19,203 nucleotides of DNA, from contig DKBB01000253.1 in the NCBI GenBank assembly GCA_002451015.1, positions 1 to 19,203 of the forward strand, read 5' to 3'. This document shows, in pieces, positions 6,947 to 14,541 of this stretch. The position numbers and the translations under genes are program-made. Position 1 is the stretch's first letter. Every line of letters starts with the position of its first letter. The stretch comes from Acidobacteria bacterium UBA6911 (lineage in GTDB: Bacteria; Acidobacteriota; UBA6911). Below the pieces are notes generated by a model. It worked only from the letters and a program-made list of their open reading frames with translations. It had not been told where the DNA came from and searched no databases.

Positions 6947-7573
6947 ATGGAATACGCTTACCGGTACGGCGATCCAGGCCGTCTATACCTGAATGTGACC
7001 AACCGGTGTACGAACCGCTGCTCCTTCTGTATCCGCTATCACACTCGCAGCCTGGGCGGGTCCATTCTGTGGGGTGGGCCGGAACCCGACCTGGATGGGT
7101 TGCGGGAGGCGGTGGGCGCCCGCGGCGCTCCGGAGGATTTCAACGAGTTTATCTGGTGCGGTTTCGGGGAACCGACCTATCGTCTCGATCTTATTAAGGA
7201 AGCGGCAGATTGGCTCCGCAGCGGCGGAGCGACTGTCCGGCTCAATACCAACGGCCACGCCTGTCTTATTCACGGTCGGGATGTTCTTGCGGAACTGGCT
7301 GCAGCAGTCGATGCCGTTTCCGTTTCTCTCAATGCCCCGAATTGTCAACGCTACCTGGAATTATGCCATCCCGATCCCGCTTCCATTCCTGAGGTGGGGG
7401 CATTATCACGTGAGGATTTCTGGAATGCGACACTCGATTTTCTTACCCGTGCCCCGGAATACTTCAGGGAAGTGCAGGCAAGCGTCGTTGCTTTTACGCT
7501 TTCCGCTGAAGAGGTTGAAGAATCCAGGGCTCTTGCACGCTCTATCGGGATTGAACGTTTCCGGGTTCGCTGA
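6947..7573 (+). CDS. short radical SAM protein, TatD-associated type
   Basis: A 208-residue radical SAM protein. The cluster-binding motif is C21-x3-C25-x2-C28 (NRCTNRCSFCIR) and the SAM-contacting GFGEPTYR follows at about 68. It lacks the extra C-terminal domains of larger radical SAM enzymes. Length, the MEYAYRYGDPGRLYLNVTNR start and the GIERFRVR end fit the family usually found fused or adjacent to a TatD-type hydrolase (TatD-linked rSAM); I do not see tatD in this window. The reaction is unknown. ATG is preceded by TTGAGG four bases upstream. It is divergent from ubiX and convergent with the acyl-CoA ligase, with a 36-nt gap holding a palindromic repeat. Confidence 0.85.
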   Translation: MEYAYRYGDPGRLYLNVTNRCTNRCSFCIRYHTRSLGGSILWGGPEPDLDGLREAVGARGAPEDFNEFIWCGFGEPTYRLDLIKEAADWLRSGGATVRLNTNGHACLIHGRDVLAELAAAVDAVSVSLNAPNCQRYLELCHPDPASIPEVGALSREDFWNATLDFLTRAPEYFREVQASVVAFTLSAEEVEESRALARSIGIERFRVR

Positions 7574-7587
7574 TTCCGTGCGATAGA

Positions 7588-7613
7588 AGAGCGAATCCGA
7601 TTTTCGCCCCTAC
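7588..7613. repeat. palindromic intergenic repeat, copy 2
   Basis: GCGAA (7591-7595), 7-nt loop, TTCGC (7603-7607), continuing as TTCGCCCCTAC, identical over 11 bases to the right arm at 3297-3307; the left arm differs at two of eight positions. It fills most of the gap between the convergent radical SAM and ligase genes. The ligase TAG stop (7610-7612) is part of the repeat, so the element may have set this gene's end. It may act as a bidirectional terminator, though it lacks a clear T-tract. Confidence 0.5.
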
Positions 7614-9094
7614 TTACGCAGCGCCCTTCGAATGATTTTGCCCTGGGGAGATTTTGGCAGATCCGTGACGAATCGGATCGTCTTGGGCACTTTGTAATTG
7701 GCGATTCTTTCCTTGCAGAATGCGATGAGCTCCTTTTCGTCCGTTTTTGTGCCCGGTTTGAGTGTCACGAAGGCCGTTACGGCTTCCCCGTACTCTGGGT
7801 GGGGCAGTCCTACGACGCCGCATTCGTTTACGGCTTCGTGCCGGTGCAGCAGGTCTTCGACTTCCTTCGGGTAAACGTTCTCTCCCCCGGTAATGATGAT
7901 GTCTTTGATGCGGTCGATGATGTAAAGATAGCCTTCATTGTCGAACAGGCCGACATCGCCCGAATGAAACCAGCCGTTGCGCAGGGCGGCCGCTGTCTCT
8001 TCCGGCTGTTCGAAATACTCCTTCATGACATTGGGGCCCCTTACAACTATTTCGCCCTGGTCTCCCTGTTTCACTTGCCGGTCGTCGGCGTCTACGACTT
8101 TCACCTCGACGATTCCGGCAGGCGTGCCGATGGAACCGATCTTGTGTCGGAAAATATGGTTGAAAGTGACGCACGACGCCGCTTCCGTCATGCCGTATGC
8201 CTCGTGGATCGGAATACCGAAGGCATCGATCCATTGCCGGACTATTTCCGAAGGCATGCTCGTGCCCCCCGAAAAGGCGTAGCGCAGGCTTTTCAGCTGT
8301 TTCCTGGTTTCCGGTGCGTTCAGGATGCGTATGAAGATGGTCGGCACGGCATAGAAACGGGTTACCTGATATTTCAATACCGCAGCCATTACCTTGTCCA
8401 TATCAAAGGCCGGGAACAAAACCAGTGTGGCACAGTTGCTGAAATAGGTATTCATGATATGGCACTGGGCAAAAACATGATTCAACGGCATGAAGCAGAC
8501 GCCGATATCGTCCGGAACCATCCTTTCGTGGTAGGCGACATTCTGGGCGCTGTAGAGAAGATTCCGATGGGTCAGAACGGCTCCCTTCGGGGTTCCCGTC
8601 GTTCCTCCGGTGTAGAGAATGGAGCCCGGATCCTCTCCGGTCGTTTCCGGTTTTACCGGGGATGGGTTCTTTCCATCGCCCCTAAGAATGGACTGGAAAC
8701 TTTCGTCCGATTCCACCGTGATAATATTCTCGATGAAGGGAATCTCTTTTCGATCGGGAACCTGAGGGAAAAGTTCTTCCGAGGTGACCAGGATGGAAGG
8801 CCGGGAGTTGTTGACGACCTCCTTCGTTTCGTCCTTCTTATAGGCTCCGGGGACACATACAGGTATTGCCCCGATTCTTGCAGCTCCGTAGTAGAACAGG
8901 ATCCATTCGGGACTGTTCGCCAAGTAAAGAGCTACGCGGGCTCCCTTGGATATGCCCAGACGGATCAGGCAGCCGGCGACACCGTCGATGATGCGATTCA
9001 TTTCCGCGTATGTGTAGCTTCTGTTTCCGGAAATGAGAGCCTTCTTGTCGGGGAAACACTTCGCGGCGTGGAAGAATGAATCGGCAATATTCAT
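7610..9094 (-). CDS. acyl-CoA ligase (AMP-forming, ANL superfamily)
   Basis: A 494-residue adenylate-forming enzyme that activates a carboxylic acid with ATP and CoA to its CoA thioester. Visible motifs are the P-loop YTGGTTGTPKGAVLTH (about 161-176), EAYGMTEAA (A5), GWFHSGDVGLFDNEGY (A7), DRIKDIIITGGENVYPKEVE (A8 hinge) and the C-terminal SPQGKIIRR with catalytic lysine K486. The substrate cannot be fixed from sequence: a fatty, alicyclic or aromatic acid are all possible. It is the last gene of the minus-strand cluster behind the TRAP transporter, from which it is separated by an inverted-repeat element (9117-9195), suggesting that the imported acid is its substrate (inference). Shine-Dalgarno GAGG lies 7 nt before the ATG. 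Confidence 0.88.
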   Translation of the reverse strand: MNIADSFFHAAKCFPDKKALISGNRSYTYAEMNRIIDGVAGCLIRLGISKGARVALYLANSPEWILFYYGAARIGAIPVCVPGAYKKDETKEVVNNSRPSILVTSEELFPQVPDRKEIPFIENIITVESDESFQSILRGDGKNPSPVKPETTGEDPGSILYTGGTTGTPKGAVLTHRNLLYSAQNVAYHERMVPDDIGVCFMPLNHVFAQCHIMNTYFSNCATLVLFPAFDMDKVMAAVLKYQVTRFYAVPTIFIRILNAPETRKQLKSLRYAFSGGTSMPSEIVRQWIDAFGIPIHEAYGMTEAASCVTFNHIFRHKIGSIGTPAGIVEVKVVDADDRQVKQGDQGEIVVRGPNVMKEYFEQPEETAAALRNGWFHSGDVGLFDNEGYLYIIDRIKDIIITGGENVYPKEVEDLLHRHEAVNECGVVGLPHPEYGEAVTAFVTLKPGTKTDEKELIAFCKERIANYKVPKTIRFVTDLPKSPQGKIIRRALRK

Positions 9095-9116
9095 ATAAAA
9101 ACCTCACGGTCAACTG

Positions 9117-9195
9117 CAGGGACATCGTACTTTTTTCATTAATTACTAAGGGAGGGATCCCTGTGTTTTCAATGAAAAACGTACGGTGTCCCCTG
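9117..9195. repeat. long inverted-repeat element, REP/MITE-like
   Basis: Arms 9117-9140 and 9171-9195 are near-perfect reverse complements (24 versus 25 nt; two mismatches, one single-base gap), outer sequence CAGGGGACACCGTAC. The 30-nt centre holds the perfect palindrome AGGGATCCCT (9153-9162). The GGGGACA outer end resembles short palindromes mobilised by REP-associated (IS200-like) transposases; that link is recalled, not tested. It separates dctQM from the ligase and could reduce ligase expression or stabilise the transporter mRNA 3' end. Confidence 0.65.
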
Positions 9196-9200
9196 TTTTA

Positions 9201-11057
9201 TTATCGAAAAAGTTCCGGAAGGAAAGTCGACATAAATGGCACATAGGTGATTAGCAGGACTCCGCATAATAGAACCAGCAGTATCGGAATGATGGAACGC
9301 CACAGCACGGGCATAGGCTTGTTGAACCGGTAAGAGGACAGGAACAGGTTCATGCCTACCGGGGGAGTCAGGTATCCCAGTTCCAGGTTCGCTAGAAAGA
9401 TAATTCCCATGTGGATCGGATCGATTCCGAATTCCACGCCGATGGGGACCATGAGCGGGACGATAACGATGATGGCGGAAAAAATATCCATGATGCAGCC
9501 GGCCAGCAGCAGGAAGCAGTTCAGAGCCAGCAGGAAGAGCAAGGGGGACTCAATCGTTTCGGTTACCCAGGCGATCAAAATATCAGGGACCTGGGCCATG
9601 ATCAGATAGCCGGTGAATCCGAGCGCGACCCCGAGTATCAAAAGGATCGCCCCGACCAACAGGCCGCATTCCGCCATGACTCTCGGCAGGTCCCGTCTTA
9701 TTCTTAGGTCTTTGTAGATCCACGCCTCCACGATGAACGCATAGAGGGCGGTGATGGCCGAAGCTTCCACGGCCGTGGCAAACCCGCTGAAAAGGGAAAC
9801 ACAGGCCACAACCGGCAAAAGCAGTTCCCATTTGGCGTCCCAGAGAGCACTGCCGGCTTCGGACCACTGGAATGCTTTTGCCGCTATGCCGGATTTCGGA
9901 CTCTGCAGAACGCCCCATGTTCCTGCGGCTATGACCATCAGAACTCCGGGGAGTATCCCTCCCAGGAACATCTGGCTGATATCGATTTCAGCAATAATTG
10001 CGTAAAGGATGATAGGCAGGCAGGGGGGGAACAGTAGTCCGATGGAGCCGGATCCGGTGAGGAGACCGAGCGCGTTCTTTTCCGAATAGCGCGCGGCGAG
10101 AAGAACGGGCATCAGCAGGCCTCCCAGGGCCAGGATCGTAACTCCGGAAGCGCCGGTGAAGCTTGTGAAGAAAGCGCAGACAAGGACGGTCGCGATGGCG
10201 GATCCGCCCCGGAAATGCCCGGTGAGGGCCTGGAAAACGCGGATCAGCCGTTTGGGGGCTCCCCCCTCCGCAAGGAGGTACCCGGCAAGAGTGAACATGG
10301 GGATAGCCGGCAGGGATGGATTGGTGACCTGCTGATAATGCTTGATAGGCATCATCTCGATCGGGAAGGCATCACCCCACAGCAGGATAAGGGCTGCGCC
10401 ACCGAGCGTTACGAATATGGGTGCCCCCAGGACCGTTGCAATCAACAGGAGGATCAGTGAGGGGAGCACCAGTTGTTCCGGGTCGAGAGGCAGCCAGGTA
10501 ATAAGAGCCAGGATGATGCAGGCAATGAGAAGGGCGGCAACGCGTCCTTTCCAGCCGCGCGCTGCATGCAGGATCAGCCGGATTGCAATCAGACCGAACC
10601 CTAAAGGCAGGATCACCTGTACAATCCAGAGCGGTATGCCGTAGGCCAGGATGTCCCCGGCATCCTGGGTTTGAATTACAAAGTGGTAACTGGCGAAGAA
10701 CAGGACCGCCGTCAATGCCGCGGCAAAAGAGCCGCTGAAAAGTGCGGCGGCCGCTTTGGCCCTTTTTTTCAGGAAAGCCGTTACTGTTGACAGCGCCAGC
10801 AACCGGCCTTCCCTGGCCGCGATGGCTCCTCCCAGCATGCAGATGAACAGGGTCAGGTGGCTCTGGACGGCGCTCGATCCCGGAAGGACAATGGTCGTGG
10901 ATCGCAGGACCATCTCCAGGAGGGGTATCAGGACCATGGCGCCCAGGCAGAAAGTTATGGCAAGATTTTCTCCTGTTCGGAAGGCGCCGGTCCATTTGCC
11001 GGGTGGATTATCCAGGGGGCCGGACCCTTCAGTCGCCTCTCGGACGCGTTCGCTCAT
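9201..11057 (-). CDS. TRAP transporter fused permease (DctQ-DctM)
   Basis: A 618-residue inner-membrane protein joining the small (DctQ-like, about 28-180, four membrane spans with TIVLPG and REGRLLALS) and large (DctM-like, about 195-618) TRAP permease subunits. DctM signatures are GSGSIGLLFPPCLPIILYA (335-353) and the NLELGYLTPPVGMNLF stretch (557-572). It imports a solute delivered by the periplasmic DctP using an ion gradient. The frame is open further upstream (to 11174), but ATG at 11055-11057 is preferred: it overlaps the dctP TGA as ATGA, is preceded by AAGGA, and the upstream extension would lie entirely inside dctP. The overlap implies coupled translation. Confidence 0.9.
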   Translation of the reverse strand: MSERVREATEGSGPLDNPPGKWTGAFRTGENLAITFCLGAMVLIPLLEMVLRSTTIVLPGSSAVQSHLTLFICMLGGAIAAREGRLLALSTVTAFLKKRAKAAAALFSGSFAAALTAVLFFASYHFVIQTQDAGDILAYGIPLWIVQVILPLGFGLIAIRLILHAARGWKGRVAALLIACIILALITWLPLDPEQLVLPSLILLLIATVLGAPIFVTLGGAALILLWGDAFPIEMMPIKHYQQVTNPSLPAIPMFTLAGYLLAEGGAPKRLIRVFQALTGHFRGGSAIATVLVCAFFTSFTGASGVTILALGGLLMPVLLAARYSEKNALGLLTGSGSIGLLFPPCLPIILYAIIAEIDISQMFLGGILPGVLMVIAAGTWGVLQSPKSGIAAKAFQWSEAGSALWDAKWELLLPVVACVSLFSGFATAVEASAITALYAFIVEAWIYKDLRIRRDLPRVMAECGLLVGAILLILGVALGFTGYLIMAQVPDILIAWVTETIESPLLFLLALNCFLLLAGCIMDIFSAIIVIVPLMVPIGVEFGIDPIHMGIIFLANLELGYLTPPVGMNLFLSSYRFNKPMPVLWRSIIPILLVLLCGVLLITYVPFMSTFLPELFR

Positions 11058-12094
11058 TTTCCGGATTCCTTCGCGCGATACTCGGCGACCAGACGCTGCA
11101 CTTCGTCGAAGATATCCGCAGGCACTGTATTCCCCCGGATTTTCGGGTAAACAATGTCGGTCAGTTTGATCCATTCTTTTTCAACATCGGGCGGCAATGG
11201 ATGTACAACCAATCCTTTCTTTTGCATCGCGGCGATCGATTCATCGTTTTCCCGCCGGACGGCGCTCCGGATTTTACTGCCCGCTTCGGCAGCCGCTTCC
11301 AGAAGCTGTTTCCGCAACGCGGGATCGATGGACTCCCACGTGTCTTTGCGAATGACCGTCGCGCCGGAGAGAATGCTCCACTTGAGATCGAGCATATTTT
11401 TTGCCACCGTGTAACACTGGTACGTCAGAGCCCAGTTGGGAGGCAGGGAGATGGCATCGATCAGGCCGGTCCGCAGTCCCGTCAGGATATCGGCCGTTTC
11501 CAGGGGAATCGGGTTGTAGCCGAGCGATTTCATCAGGTCTACCTGGTCGTTGTTCCCGGCCGTCGTATAAATTTTAAATTGCTTGAAATCATCCGGGTAT
11601 ATCGCGGGTGTTGTCGAGAAAAAATGCACCCAACCGGTATCCCCCCAGAAAAGGACGACGAATCCTTTATCCAGCAGCATTGTTTCCAGGCGGGGAGACA
11701 GCTTTTCGAGAACGTAGTCGAATTCCTCCGAGGAACGGAATGTCAGTGGGAGGAACGAAAGGCCTCCGACCGAACTCTCGATTTCCCCCAGGCCGATAAC
11801 TGAAAACATCCCGGCGGTGAGCGCTTTGGCGCGCATCAGGCGCACCATGTCCGCCTCCCCGCCCTGGGCGCCGTCGGGGTAAATGATGAGCCTTACGTTG
11901 CCTCCACTTGCATTCCGCCATTTCTCTCCCATTTCGACAAGGGCTTTATGAAACGAGCTGTCGCGGGGAACCACCGTGCCCAAGCGGATGGTTGTATTTT
12001 TCGCGGCGTACGCATCGGAGATTCCCGTGAATATTATGGACACGGCAAACGTCAGAAAGATTAAAGATGCGACAGGGGCGTTCTTTAGTTTCAT
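11054..12094 (-). CDS. TRAP transporter solute-binding protein, DctP family, lacking the usual arginine
   Basis: A 346-residue periplasmic binding protein. A signal peptide is clear (MKLKNAPVASLIFLTFAV, cleavage likely after AYA at residue 30), followed by the DctP fold: TIRLGTVVPRDSSFHKAL, a central GYNPIPLETADILTGLRTGL, and a C-terminal helix-rich end. In most DctP proteins the central strand reads G-(L/K)-K-(I/L)-R, its arginine pairing with the substrate carboxylate; here it reads FKQFKIYTT, with Tyr176 in that place. That suits the TatT-associated subgroup, thought to bind hydrophobic ligands, rather than C4-dicarboxylates or sialic acid. It sits between tatT and dctQM, with ATGA overlap to the latter; Shine-Dalgarno GAGGA lies 6 nt before ATG. 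Confidence 0.88.
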   Translation of the reverse strand: MKLKNAPVASLIFLTFAVSIIFTGISDAYAAKNTTIRLGTVVPRDSSFHKALVEMGEKWRNASGGNVRLIIYPDGAQGGEADMVRLMRAKALTAGMFSVIGLGEIESSVGGLSFLPLTFRSSEEFDYVLEKLSPRLETMLLDKGFVVLFWGDTGWVHFFSTTPAIYPDDFKQFKIYTTAGNNDQVDLMKSLGYNPIPLETADILTGLRTGLIDAISLPPNWALTYQCYTVAKNMLDLKWSILSGATVIRKDTWESIDPALRKQLLEAAAEAGSKIRSAVRRENDESIAAMQKKGLVVHPLPPDVEKEWIKLTDIVYPKIRGNTVPADIFDEVQRLVAEYRAKESGK

Positions 12095-12293
12095 TTCATT
12101 CCTCTTTCATGAGCGCAAGATTCTATATTCACTCTATTGCCCGTACTGCGGATAAGACGTATGAATCGGCGCTTCGGATTCGATTTTTCAGCCCGGATTC
12201 AGCCTCGATTTCGATATTGTAATCCCTGAACATGCCGCAATCATTGGATCTCAACTTTTTCTGATACGAGAAAACCAACGTCTGAATTGAGTT

Positions 12294-13277
12294 TCATTCT
12301 TCTACAATCAGAAACAATTCATCGATTCGGGAAAGAAGCCATTGTGCGCGGCGTTGGTATACCAGGTTTTCCAGTCGATATTCCGGTTTCCTGTCCACGT
12401 CAATTGCAAGGGCTTTTTCCAACAGCGATCTAAATTCCTCATGGTTCCGTTCCGCAATACAGACGGTCTCGGCCATGGATACCAACGGGCCCGCCTGGAA
12501 TCCTCCCGACAACTCCATGGCGCGTTCGAAATGCCTGCGCGAGCGTTCCAGGGGATCTCCCTCCGAACCCCGTCTGACAGGTTCGTACACTATCAGAAAG
12601 GAATGAATGGCGCCCTCATTGAAAGTTTCGTCCAGTTCAAGCGCGCGATCGATCAAGGCCTCCACTACAGGTTGATCGACAATCAGGTCCGGTTCATCCT
12701 TTGACAGTGTGATGGCCATTCCCCAGGAGGCTGCGGTCCAGAAAAGAAGCGGCACGTCGTCCCGGTTGACCGTTTTGACGGCCGAAATCGGGTCTTTGTT
12801 CAAATCGGCAGAGAAATGGGGATGTCTCGTTTCCAGGCCGCGCAGGCCGTAGTTGCGTGCGCGCAGGAACAGGTTGCGCGCTCTCAGGCGCATTTCAGAG
12901 GCGCGGGTAAAATCCTGTCCTTCCATTTCATCCGCATCCTGACTGATGAAGGCATAAGCATATTGCGTGAATCCACTGGATGCCGCCAGAAGGAGGCCGC
13001 GGTGCTGCGGGCTTTCCGCCAGGATGCTTTCGATCAGCTTCAGACTGAAAGGGAGCGCTCCCCGGATGAGTTCCGGATCGTTGTCCGAAGCATAGGTTGT
13101 GCCGCTCTCCGCAAGAGCGTCCCCGAGATTCTTTATGGCGATTTTCCTGATCGAACAACCGGCCAAAACAAGTGAAAAAACGGAAATTGTCATTAAGAGA
13201 CTGGCGGATACCCCGGGGCGAATCCTGTATCCACGCGTAAAACTCATGAGTTTGTAGATGTCGGTTTTTTTATGCAT
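12294..13277 (-). CDS. TatT-type TPR lipoprotein of a TRAP (TPAT) transporter
   Basis: A ~327-residue lipoprotein of the TatT family, helical TPR-like proteins that bind the TRAP solute-binding protein (first described in Treponema pallidum). It has a hydrophobic signal ending in the lipobox LVLAGC, followed by SIRK, then helical repeats with YASDNDPELIRGALPFSLKL and LLLAASSGFTQYAYAF, typical of the family. It would sit in the periplasm, anchored by lipid, and accept or present ligand to DctP. It is first in the tatT-dctP-dctQM-ligase cluster, 199 nt upstream of dctP. The start is uncertain: ATG 13277 is given; ATG 13247 gives a tidier signal peptide and TTG 13283 is also in frame. None has a clear Shine-Dalgarno. 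Confidence 0.87.
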   Translation of the reverse strand: MHKKTDIYKLMSFTRGYRIRPGVSASLLMTISVFSLVLAGCSIRKIAIKNLGDALAESGTTYASDNDPELIRGALPFSLKLIESILAESPQHRGLLLAASSGFTQYAYAFISQDADEMEGQDFTRASEMRLRARNLFLRARNYGLRGLETRHPHFSADLNKDPISAVKTVNRDDVPLLFWTAASWGMAITLSKDEPDLIVDQPVVEALIDRALELDETFNEGAIHSFLIVYEPVRRGSEGDPLERSRRHFERAMELSGGFQAGPLVSMAETVCIAERNHEEFRSLLEKALAIDVDRKPEYRLENLVYQRRAQWLLSRIDELFLIVEE

Positions 13278-13381
13278 ATGCAATATTCAAATATGGAGTT
13301 ATCGTAGCAATTTCTAGTCTGCTCCAGAAATTGAAAGATATAAAGATATTTTTATCAGAATTGATCCGGGAAGAAAAGCGG

Positions 13382-13410
13382 TTGCAGACTCCGTTAAAAT
13401 TTCTGATTAT
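13382..13410 (+). promoter_or_regulatory. weak candidate promoter before the PPC gene
   Basis: TTGCAG (13382-13387), 17 bp, GATTAT (13405-13410) on the plus strand. Transcription would start just before the Shine-Dalgarno at 13421-13425, giving a very short leader. The pattern match is modest. Confidence 0.3.
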
Positions 13411-13433
13411 GCGGTAAGAAAGGAGTGTCTTGG

Positions 13434-13886
13434 ATGAAAGCGATTGAAGGCAGAATCGGCAGGATTTTTGTCCTGCGCCTGGAGCACGACGATCCCCTCC
13501 CCGGGTGTATTGAAAAATTTGCCGAAGAAAAGGGGATTCGCCTGGCGCAGGTTGTGTTTCATGGCGGCATATACAAAGGAAATCTCGTTGCGGGTCCTCG
13601 GAAAACCGAAGAACCAAAACCGGTCCCGATCGTTCTGCCTGTCAGCGACGCGCATGAATCCTCAGCGGTTGGAATCATTGCTCCGGATGAGAATGAAAAG
13701 CCGATACTGCACATGCACGGAAGCCTGGGGCGTAGCGGGCAGGTAATGGCCGGGTGCTTCCAGAAAGGGGTGACCGTCTGGCTTGTCGGGGAGGCGGTTG
13801 TTTACGAAATTCTCAGCGAGTCCGGGGCAGCGAGGGTGTTGGATGAAGAGGCTGATTTGAAATTACTGGAAATTTCGGATACATAG
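13434..13886 (+). CDS. PPC/DUF296-domain protein
   Basis: A 150-residue single-domain protein of the PPC family (plants and prokaryotes conserved; DUF296). Bacterial members are trimeric metal-binding proteins, often annotated as DNA-binding by analogy with plant AT-hook proteins, but their bacterial role is unclear. The metal-site motif is visible as H93-M-H95-G-S-L-G-R; the third ligand, usually a histidine in GGH, is here Cys108 in MAGCF. The core ends in GVTVWLVGEAVVYEI. Start ATG at 13434 is chosen over the in-frame GTG at 13425 because AGGAG (13421-13425) lies 8 nt before the ATG and would overlap the GTG. It is divergent from tatT, and arfB follows 58 nt downstream. Confidence 0.8.
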   Translation: MKAIEGRIGRIFVLRLEHDDPLPGCIEKFAEEKGIRLAQVVFHGGIYKGNLVAGPRKTEEPKPVPIVLPVSDAHESSAVGIIAPDENEKPILHMHGSLGRSGQVMAGCFQKGVTVWLVGEAVVYEILSESGAARVLDEEADLKLLEISDT

Positions 13887-13944
13887 GCAATAGCGGAGCG
13901 CAGGACCCAAGACGCGAACTTCCGGTACTGAAACAGGAGGAGAG

Positions 13945-14367
13945 ATGACACAGGATACCAATCCCATCATAATTCCGCCGGATGAAATTCACTATGATTT
14001 CGTCCAGTCTTCCGGACCGGGAGGCCAGAATGTCAATAAGGTAGCCACCGCCGTACAACTCCGCTTTGACGCCCGCAATTCCAGAATATTGAAAGCGGCC
14101 GTTCGGGAGAGGCTGTACCATCTGGCCGGCAAACGCGTCAATTCGGCAGGGGAAATCATCATTGAGGCCAGGAGATACCGAACCCAGCAGCGGAACCGGG
14201 AGGATGCCCTGCAGCGCCTGCTTAAACTTATAGAAAGAGCCAGTATCATTCCAAGGAGACGCCGTAAGACTCAACCGACGGCCGCTTCAAAACTAAGGAG
14301 GCTGAATTCCAAGAGACGCCGATCTGAAATAAAAAAGTTTCGGAGACGTTCTTCGATGGATGATTGA
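13945..14367 (+). CDS. arfB: peptidyl-tRNA hydrolase ArfB, ribosome rescue factor
   Basis: A 140-residue protein with the class-I release factor catalytic motif GGQ (SSGPGGQNVNKVATAVQLR, Q28) and the long basic C-terminal tail (KRRRSEIKKFRRRSS) that ArfB inserts into the mRNA channel of ribosomes stalled at mRNA ends lacking a stop codon. It lacks the codon-recognition domain of true release factors. It hydrolyses the peptidyl-tRNA to free the ribosome. A strong Shine-Dalgarno, AGGAGGAGAG, sits just upstream of the ATG. Confidence 0.93.
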   Translation: MTQDTNPIIIPPDEIHYDFVQSSGPGGQNVNKVATAVQLRFDARNSRILKAAVRERLYHLAGKRVNSAGEIIIEARRYRTQQRNREDALQRLLKLIERASIIPRRRRKTQPTAASKLRRLNSKRRRSEIKKFRRRSSMDD

Positions 14368-14480
14368 CCCAAACTGTAATACTCTGGCCTGTGACTTTTT
14401 GATACATCCAAGATTCTGGGAAAGCAGTGCTCCTGGAACCTGAATGAATATGCCGCAGAGGAAACGTTTTACAGGTTAAA

Positions 14481-14507
14481 CCCGGCCCGGCCGAAGGCTG
14501 AGCCGGG
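14481..14507. other. GC-rich stem-loop upstream of the FHA gene
   Basis: A stem of six pairs (CCCGGC/GCCGGG), one mismatch, then five pairs closing a GAA triloop. It ends 34 nt before the FHA start codon and lacks a T-tract on the plus strand, so it is more likely an mRNA hairpin than a terminator. The rest of the 174-nt arfB-FHA gap shows nothing clear. Confidence 0.45.
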
Positions 14508-14541
14508 AGCCCGCAACGAACGGTTTCCACGGAGCGAAAGA

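Noticed and set aside
7799..9079. 426-codon plus-strand open frame
   Set aside because: Lies entirely antisense to the acyl-CoA ligase, whose motifs are unambiguous; the peptide resembles no family.
11058..11174. Upstream extension of the dctQM reading frame
   Set aside because: Lies inside dctP in another frame; the ATGA overlap at 11054-11057 with a good Shine-Dalgarno is the likelier start.
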